Below, piece by piece: positions 8,650-12,802 of a DNA stretch of 12,802 bases (within the stretch, counting starts at the first letter, position 1; every line of letters begins with the position of its first letter). The notes under the pieces were generated by a model. That model had not been told where the DNA came from. It made no database searches and worked only from the letters and a program-made list of their open reading frames with translations. Source of the stretch: Isotricha intestinalis (lineage: Eukaryota > Ciliophora > Litostomatea > Vestibuliferida > Isotrichidae); NCBI GenBank assembly GCA_023807065.1, contig JAJJLU010004464.1, forward strand, positions 1 through 12,802, written 5' to 3'. The position numbers were made by a program, and so were the translations under genes.

Positions 8650-9351
8650 ATGAAGTCCTTAAATATCATTATATTATTATTATTAATCCATCAAATAATA
8701 TCAAAAAAAAAGGAAGAAGTAATAATAGAAACCCCAATTCCAAAAAATGGAACATTTATATTTTCTCAATTTCATGATTCTGAATGTAAAAACTTAAATA
8801 TCTTTAGAGGGTTTATCCCAGATGCAGGGGAATGGAATAATCCATTAAATGAAAATGAAAATTTTATTTTAGTATCCTATAAAAACGAAACAGGGGAATT
8901 AATATATAAAAAAAAAACATCTAATGGAGAATTAAATGAAGAAACATTGAAGTGTGATAATTCATGTCAGAGCAACAATTCTATTTATTATACATGTCAT
9001 TTTATTCAAGCTTATAATCTTTCTTCATATACTTTTAAAGGATATTCAGATTCTGGATGTAATAATATTGATGGAAAAAAATTTGTTTATACTTTGACTG
9101 ATTCATGCTGGAATTTAGAAGGTGAAGGTTCTATGACAGTAGTTAATTTTATTGATAGATTATTAATTGTTGATGTTTTTAGTACTAATAATTGTAAAGG
9201 AACTAAATCCACTAAATCTTTTAAATGCAATGAAGGATGTATCAAAAATCCTATTAATGAAGAGAAAGTCCATTATACTTGTAAATTTGAAAATGAGAGT
9301 TTTTTAAAATATTCTTTTGGATATTTATTTTTGATTCTTTTTGTTATTTAA
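8650..9351 (+). CDS. Secreted or GPI-anchored protein, duplicated Cys module
   Basis: A 233-residue protein. Residues 1-18 are a signal peptide (hydrophobic run LNIIILLLLIHQIIS, then KKKEE). The mature part holds ten cysteines in two tandem modules. Module 1 (about 35-118) has C46, C102-x3-C106 and C116; module 2 (about 119-203) has C127, C143, C172, C183-x3-C187 and C201. The matches are visible: FSQFHDSEC with FKGYSDSGC, and KCDNSCQ...YYTC with KCNEGCI...HYTC. The last residues (SFGYLFLILFVI) are hydrophobic and end without a polar tail, as in GPI-anchor signals. A short tail anchor is the alternative. The cysteine spacing suggests disulphide-stabilised extracellular modules. I do not recognise the family, and surface attachment or ligand binding is inference. 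The ATG sits directly before the signal peptide. Confidence 0.82.
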   Translation: MKSLNIIILLLLIHQIISKKKEEVIIETPIPKNGTFIFSQFHDSECKNLNIFRGFIPDAGEWNNPLNENENFILVSYKNETGELIYKKKTSNGELNEETLKCDNSCQSNNSIYYTCHFIQAYNLSSYTFKGYSDSGCNNIDGKKFVYTLTDSCWNLEGEGSMTVVNFIDRLLIVDVFSTNNCKGTKSTKSFKCNEGCIKNPINEEKVHYTCKFENESFLKYSFGYLFLILFVI

Positions 9352-9407
9352 TATTATTGTAACATTATAAAAAAATTATTTAAGTTGTTTTTTATAATAT
9401 TTAATTT
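9352..9407. terminator. Convergent 3' spacer with 11-bp inverted repeat
   Basis: The 56-bp spacer between two convergent stop codons holds a perfect 11-bp inverted repeat, attataaaaaa at 9364-9374 and ttttttataat at 9388-9398, with a 13-base loop. In this position it could mark 3' ends for both genes. All paired bases are A/T, so chance is a real alternative. Confidence 0.35.
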
Positions 9408-10706
9408 TTAATTTATTCCTAATTTATCATCTTCCTTGTTAATATCTTTATATATAAATTCTTCATCTAATTCATTTGCTCTAATTTTTCTTGGTTTATT
9501 CTTATTTCTCTTGATTATTAATATTATCAAAGAAATTATAATGATTGCTAAAAAAACTATTATTACCCATAAAGTTACATTTAATATATTTATTGTTTTC
9601 TTTGTGTAAACTCCTATTAATTTTCTATCTGGTTCAAAAATAATTTGGTATTTTTTTAAAAATGGTTTTCCAAAAATAAAAATTTCTTCTTCATCATTTT
9701 TTTTAAACACAACTTTACAATAATATCCATCATCTCTTTTTTCAAATAAATCTTCATAAGTTAATTCGAAATTAAATTTTAATTCTCTGTGTTCAAAAAT
9801 AAGTTTTGGAAATTTTTTAATTTTACTTTTTAAATCACATACATAATATTCAATAGTATGATTTAAAGCATCATTTTTTTTACATAAATTATTATCATTT
9901 AAAAAGTTTTCTTCAATATGTTTTTTATAAGAAAAACTTCCTTTAATTAAACCATATCTAATATCTAAATAGGCTCTGACTTCTCCTCCAATAATAATAT
10001 CATTAGAATAAACTTTAGAAAAAATATAATCCCAAAAAACTGTTCCAATTCTCATTTCAGCTTTAACATTTCTTAAATTTATTTCATTATAATTATTATC
10101 ATATTCATGTGGAAATCCACCAATAATCAATTCACCTTCATTATCATTTAAATATTTAATTGTCCAAGCCATTGAATCTATTATTTTATTTTCTTTAAAT
10201 TGATGGATAAAATTTTCTTTTCTAATTGTATATATTCCACTTAATTTTAAACCTAAAATTGATTTTGATTTTACTTCTACGTCTTTTTTAGGAAAAGATG
10301 TAACATATATAAAAGCAAAATTTTGTATTTTTTCTTTTTCTCCCTTTACATTTATTATTTCTATTGTTTCATTTGATACATATCCTGATAAAAAATTTTC
10401 AAAATAAAACATTTCTTCTCTAAATGAAATTTGTTTATATGAGGATGATGAATTTCTATTATATTTTTCATTTAATTCTTCTCCACTTATATAAGATGGG
10501 TAGTCATCAATGCTTAAAAATAAAGGAATTGTTTGATATGGAGTTCCTATTTTAAAATCTATGTATATGTCATTATTTAGTAAATATTCAATATAATTTG
10601 TATTTTTTATATATTGAGTATATTTTTTGAAAGGAAAAACAATTACTGAAACTTTTATTCTATGAAAAATTGATATAATTATAAAAAAAAAGTTAAATAA
10701 TCTCAT
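9408..10706 (-). CDS. Membrane-anchored pepsin-like pseudo-aspartic protease
   Basis: A 432-residue protein with signal peptide (1-20), pepsin-like lumenal or extracellular part, membrane segment (about 376-398, LNVTLWVIIVFLAIIIISLI) and basic-then-acidic tail. Pepsin-family landmarks appear in order: IYIDFKIGTPYQTIPLFL (47-64) as the N-lobe strand with the G-T-P turn, GELIIGGFPHEYD (191-203) as the usual G-x-L-x-x-G-G segment, AYLDIRYGLIKGS (245-257) at the C-lobe active site, C275 and C290 as a likely disulphide, and IFGKPFLKKYQIIFEPDRKL (344-363), matching the family's G-x-x-F-L-x-x-Y-x-x-F-D. Both catalytic D-T/S-G motifs are lost: the first reads SIDDYPSYI (65-73), the second LDIRYG. It should therefore have no normal aspartic protease activity; a binding, inhibitory or structural role is inference. 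The stretch is otherwise intact and full length for the family, so it does not look like a pseudogene. Confidence 0.85.
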   Translation of the reverse strand: MRLFNFFFIIISIFHRIKVSVIVFPFKKYTQYIKNTNYIEYLLNNDIYIDFKIGTPYQTIPLFLSIDDYPSYISGEELNEKYNRNSSSSYKQISFREEMFYFENFLSGYVSNETIEIINVKGEKEKIQNFAFIYVTSFPKKDVEVKSKSILGLKLSGIYTIRKENFIHQFKENKIIDSMAWTIKYLNDNEGELIIGGFPHEYDNNYNEINLRNVKAEMRIGTVFWDYIFSKVYSNDIIIGGEVRAYLDIRYGLIKGSFSYKKHIEENFLNDNNLCKKNDALNHTIEYYVCDLKSKIKKFPKLIFEHRELKFNFELTYEDLFEKRDDGYYCKVVFKKNDEEEIFIFGKPFLKKYQIIFEPDRKLIGVYTKKTINILNVTLWVIIVFLAIIIISLIILIIKRNKNKPRKIRANELDEEFIYKDINKEDDKLGIN

Positions 10707-11022
10707 TTTTTTTATAAAAAATATTATTAAAAAACGGGGTATAATAAAATTTTTATAAGAAAAGAATTTAGTAATTAAGTTTTATATTTAATAAAACATT
10801 TTTAACATTATAAATAATTTAATTGATTACTAAACCTTAAAAAATCAAATAGAAATGAAATATTATTACATTAAATCATTTTTTCAAATAAATAAATTAA
10901 AAAATATTTAAATTAAATTAAAAAAAAATAACCTAAAAAAAAAAGAATAAATCAAAATAAAAAAACAAATAAAAAACATTAAAATTTAAAAAAAACGAAT
11001 AACCAAAAAACATAAAATAAAA
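10707..11022. promoter_or_regulatory. Divergent intergenic region with A-rich leader
   Basis: 316 bp between the divergent pepsin-like and small secreted genes. I see no gene in it. It includes a small G/C island, acggggta (10734-10741), whose G run is the longest in any spacer here. The last 100 bases before the plus-strand ATG (about 10917-11022) are mostly A with isolated C and T, a likely untranslated leader. A loose inverted repeat (10767-10778 with 10823-10834, one mismatch) is weak. Confidence 0.4.
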
Positions 11023-11487
11023 ATGCTTAAAAAATCATTCCTATATTTCTTAGTCATAATAACAATAGTATTATCAAAAAGTTTAAAAAAAATGCGAACT
11101 CAAAAGAAAGCAGGTCACTATGAGCATTGCCATGCATTTAAATGGTGTGGAAGAGGATTAAGATGTACAGATTATAGATGTTTAAATTCAACAGAAAGAG
11201 AAAATCACACTGAAATAGATTATACTCCAAATGGTTTGAAATGTGATATTTTTCATCATTGTCAAGATGGTTTTAAATGCGAACAACATTATTGTATTTT
11301 AAAAAATGCCACTGAAGCTGAAAGAAATGCTACTCTTAGTCAACCTTATTATTATTCTTATTTATATACTCAAGCTAGGAAAAATGATCAAAGTAAAAGT
11401 GCTAAAGAAATTGTTGTTGAAAATTTAGAAACTTTAAATGATAAAATTACTGATTTTTTCAGTAATCAAAATAGCACTCAAAGTTAA
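11023..11487 (+). CDS. Small secreted protein, two C-x5-C-x5-C-x4-C modules
   Basis: A 154-residue protein with a signal peptide (LKKSFLYFLVIITIVLS, 2-18). The mature part has exactly eight cysteines in two copies of the same spacing: C36-x5-C42-x5-C48-x4-C53 and C74-x5-C80-x5-C86-x4-C91. The copies read CHAFKWCGRGLRCTDYRC and CDIFHHCQDGFKCEQHYC. The G-[LF]-[RK]-C-x4-C ending recalls small disulphide modules of the EB or dickkopf type, but I would not assign it to either. The rest (100-154) is polar with a helical stretch at 127-147 and no cysteine or membrane anchor, so secretion is likely. Four N-glycosylation sequons are present (NST, NHT, NAT, NAT). Function is unknown; a small extracellular or granule protein is the fairest reading. 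The leader before the ATG is A-rich. Confidence 0.83.
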   Translation: MLKKSFLYFLVIITIVLSKSLKKMRTQKKAGHYEHCHAFKWCGRGLRCTDYRCLNSTERENHTEIDYTPNGLKCDIFHHCQDGFKCEQHYCILKNATEAERNATLSQPYYYSYLYTQARKNDQSKSAKEIVVENLETLNDKITDFFSNQNSTQS

Positions 11488-11771
11488 AGATAAATAATAA
11501 ATTTTTATGATAATGGTAATTTCTTTTTTTTAGTTTTAAATTCATTTTTAAAAGAATTTTTTTATTTTTATATAAGGTAAATTTTATTAATAAAGGTTTT
11601 AAAAAGATAATAAAATTTCTTCTAAATAGATTTTAAGATAATTGTTATGAACAATTTAATAATTTTTTACCATAATAGGATTTGATTAAATTATTATTTG
11701 TCTTGTTTTTTATTTTTACTCTTAAAAAATAATTTATTAAATTATTAATGATATAATTTATAAATTAAAAA
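11488..11771. other. Intergenic spacer with a small hairpin
   Basis: 284 bp with no gene visible in any frame. It holds a 7-bp hairpin with a three-base loop (11640-11656, aattgtt-atg-aacaatt) and a T-rich segment after the upstream gene. One short GT...AG stretch resembles a micro-intron but has no coding exon on either side. Confidence 0.3.
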
Positions 11772-12233
11772 ATGAATTTTTTGAAAGACTTTTTAGAAAA
11801 ATCAATGTTTCAACAAATTATTAATTTCAAAAAAGATTGTTCTGATTACCAAATTATTGAAACAATGAATAATATTATTAATTATTCTCCTGAAATATTT
11901 CAATTATTAATTAATACATATGAAATAACCAAAAAAGAAGGAATTATTGAATATCTTATTGAAAAATATATGGAAGGACAAGATAAAAATGATATATTAA
12001 AAGAGTTTTTTATTAAAATTTCAAAATCATTTCAAATTAATAAACATATTTATGATTTCATATATAAAAAAATAGGAAAATTAATTCAAATAAATTTAAC
12101 AGAAGAACAAAATAATAACATTCAAAATGAACAAAATATACAATTTTTTGAAAGAGGAATTGATTTATTGATGATTTTTTATCATAAATATCTTGATACT
12201 AAATACCTAATCAAAGATAATTTTTTTTTTTAA
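11772..12233 (+). CDS. N-terminal part of large frameshifted protein
   Basis: This frame gives 153 residues and stops at TAA (12231-12233) just after KDNFFF. It is mostly helical by composition and pattern (MNFLKDFLEKSMFQQIINFK, then EIFQLLINTYEI and KEGIIEYLIEKYMEGQD), like an armadillo/HEAT-type solenoid start, with no signal peptide. The stop falls at the end of an 11-T run, and the next frame (-1) is open from there to the window end, so this is most likely the first part of one long protein, not a complete gene. The ATG at 11772 has AAAA before it and no in-frame ATG upstream. Large protist proteins with a helical N-terminus followed by a concanavalin-like domain include BEACH-domain proteins; I suggest that only as a possibility because no BEACH domain is in view. 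Confidence 0.72.
   Translation: MNFLKDFLEKSMFQQIINFKKDCSDYQIIETMNNIINYSPEIFQLLINTYEITKKEGIIEYLIEKYMEGQDKNDILKEFFIKISKSFQINKHIYDFIYKKIGKLIQINLTEEQNNNIQNEQNIQFFERGIDLLMIFYHKYLDTKYLIKDNFFF
12219..12233 (+). other. T11 homopolymer at the frame break
   Basis: Eleven consecutive T at 12221-12231. In frame, AAT-TTT-TTT-TTT-TAA ends the protein. One more T, or a -1 ribosomal or transcriptional slip, would give AAT-TTT-TTT-TTT-TTA and continue into the open frame that runs to 12802. No intron explains it: I find no GT between about 12007 and 12230. A missed T in the assembly is the simplest cause. Confidence 0.75.
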
Positions 12234-12802
12234 ATAATCATAAAATAAAAACTCAAATTATTCATGAAACAAATAATTTAAACATTCATATTGAAATGAA
12301 TTTATTTTTTAATAAAAATCCTATAAATAACGAATCAACAATTATTAAAATTAGATTTTCAAACAATGAAATTTTAGAAATTAATTCAATAAAAAAAAAT
12401 ATAGAAATATTTTTTAACGATAAAATGATTGATAATAATAACAATATCCAATTAAGTGAAAACAAATGGAATAATTTTTTAATAAAAATTATTAATGAAA
12501 AAATTTATATAAATATAAATTATAAAGAACCTATCATTATTTCCTTGTCAAAAAATAATATTAATAATGAAAATAAAAATAATTTAATTGATAATATAAT
12601 TAAAGATAAAAAGCAAAAATTTTTGATAAAATTATCATTTTATAAAAAATTTTGTGGATTTGTTTGTCCTGTTGTAATTTCTAATTCAGATTTTTCAACT
12701 TCCGAAAATTTGATGAAAAATAAAATAGAAATAATAAATGAGAAAAATAATAATGATAAGAATGATAATAATAAAAAGATTTTCAAGTATTGTGATAATT
12801 TA
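12230..12802 (+). CDS. Continuation after frameshift, concanavalin/LamG-like, partial
   Basis: In the -1 frame relative to 11772 there is no stop from 12221 to the window edge, 194 codons, which is rare in DNA this AT-rich outside genes. It reads LNNHKIKTQIIHETNNL, then EMNLFFNKNP, STIIKIRFSNNEILEIN, ENKWNNFLIKIINEKIYINI, EPIIISLS and LIKLSFYKKFCGFVCPVVIS. The alternation of short strands, the single tryptophan in W-N-x-F-x-I-K-I, and the late F-x-G-x-V segment match the concanavalin A-like/LamG beta-sandwich pattern by eye. The end is N/K-rich and open; the gene continues beyond the window. An ATG at 12296 is in frame, but a separate gene starting there is less likely because the frame is open and protein-like back to the T run. 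Confidence 0.65.

Noticed and set aside
10767..10834. 12-bp inverted repeat with one mismatch (10767-10778 and 10823-10834)
   Set aside because: Short, imperfect, A/T-dominated and 44 bases apart; expected by chance here.
11514..11534. GT...TTTTTTTTAG stretch resembling a micro-intron
   Set aside because: No coding sequence lies on either side, and none of the intact genes shows an intron.
1..12802. tRNA, rRNA, CRISPR arrays, insertion sequences and tandem repeats
   Set aside because: No GC-richer island with a tRNA or rRNA look, no regularly spaced repeats, and no transposase motif could be supported anywhere in the window.

Overview
The window is a very AT-rich stretch of nuclear DNA from a microbial eukaryote (protist). 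The protein families show it is a eukaryote: a TLDc domain, a RING-like zinc finger with a coiled coil, a pepsin-fold membrane protein, and several proteins with secretory signal peptides and many N-glycosylation sequons. Genes are long, uninterrupted and tightly packed on both strands, with no convincing introns. Stops are TAA (once TGA), and glutamine is written CAA inside the intact genes, so the standard code fits and a ciliate-type TAA=Gln code does not. Coding strands are rich in A and intergenic DNA is almost pure A/T. The exact lineage cannot be read from the sequence. An anaerobic or parasitic amoeba or metamonad with a compact AT-rich genome would fit.

Layout: 1-1509 has no intact gene but looks like the remains of a minus-strand gene. 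1510-2616 (-) encodes a coiled-coil TLDc protein. It diverges across 97 bp from 2714-6187 (+), a 1157-residue type I membrane protein with about 40 N-glycosylation sequons. 6272-7375 (-) is a RING-like/coiled-coil protein that converges on the membrane protein gene across 84 bp. It diverges across only 64 bp from 7440-8504 (+), a basic, probably nuclear or cytosolic protein of unrecognised family. 8650-9351 (+) is a secreted or GPI-anchored protein with a duplicated cysteine module. It converges across 56 bp on 9408-10706 (-), a membrane-anchored pepsin-like protein that has lost both catalytic Asp-Thr-Gly motifs. 11023-11487 (+) is a small secreted protein with two copies of an identically spaced four-cysteine motif. 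11772 to the window end (+) is a large gene, cut by the window edge, whose reading frame breaks at an 11-T run. Its second part looks like a concanavalin/LamG-type beta-sandwich.

How the genes relate: there are no operons. Four of the seven complete genes enter the secretory pathway and have surface or secreted features (large glycosylated ectodomain, pseudo-aspartic protease, two cysteine-rich secreted proteins). This suggests, but does not prove, a local cluster of cell-surface or extracellular functions. The most interesting items are the pseudo-protease, the large glycoprotein with related modules at its two ends, the duplicated C-x5-C-x5-C-x4-C protein, the frameshift in the last gene and the decayed region at the left edge.
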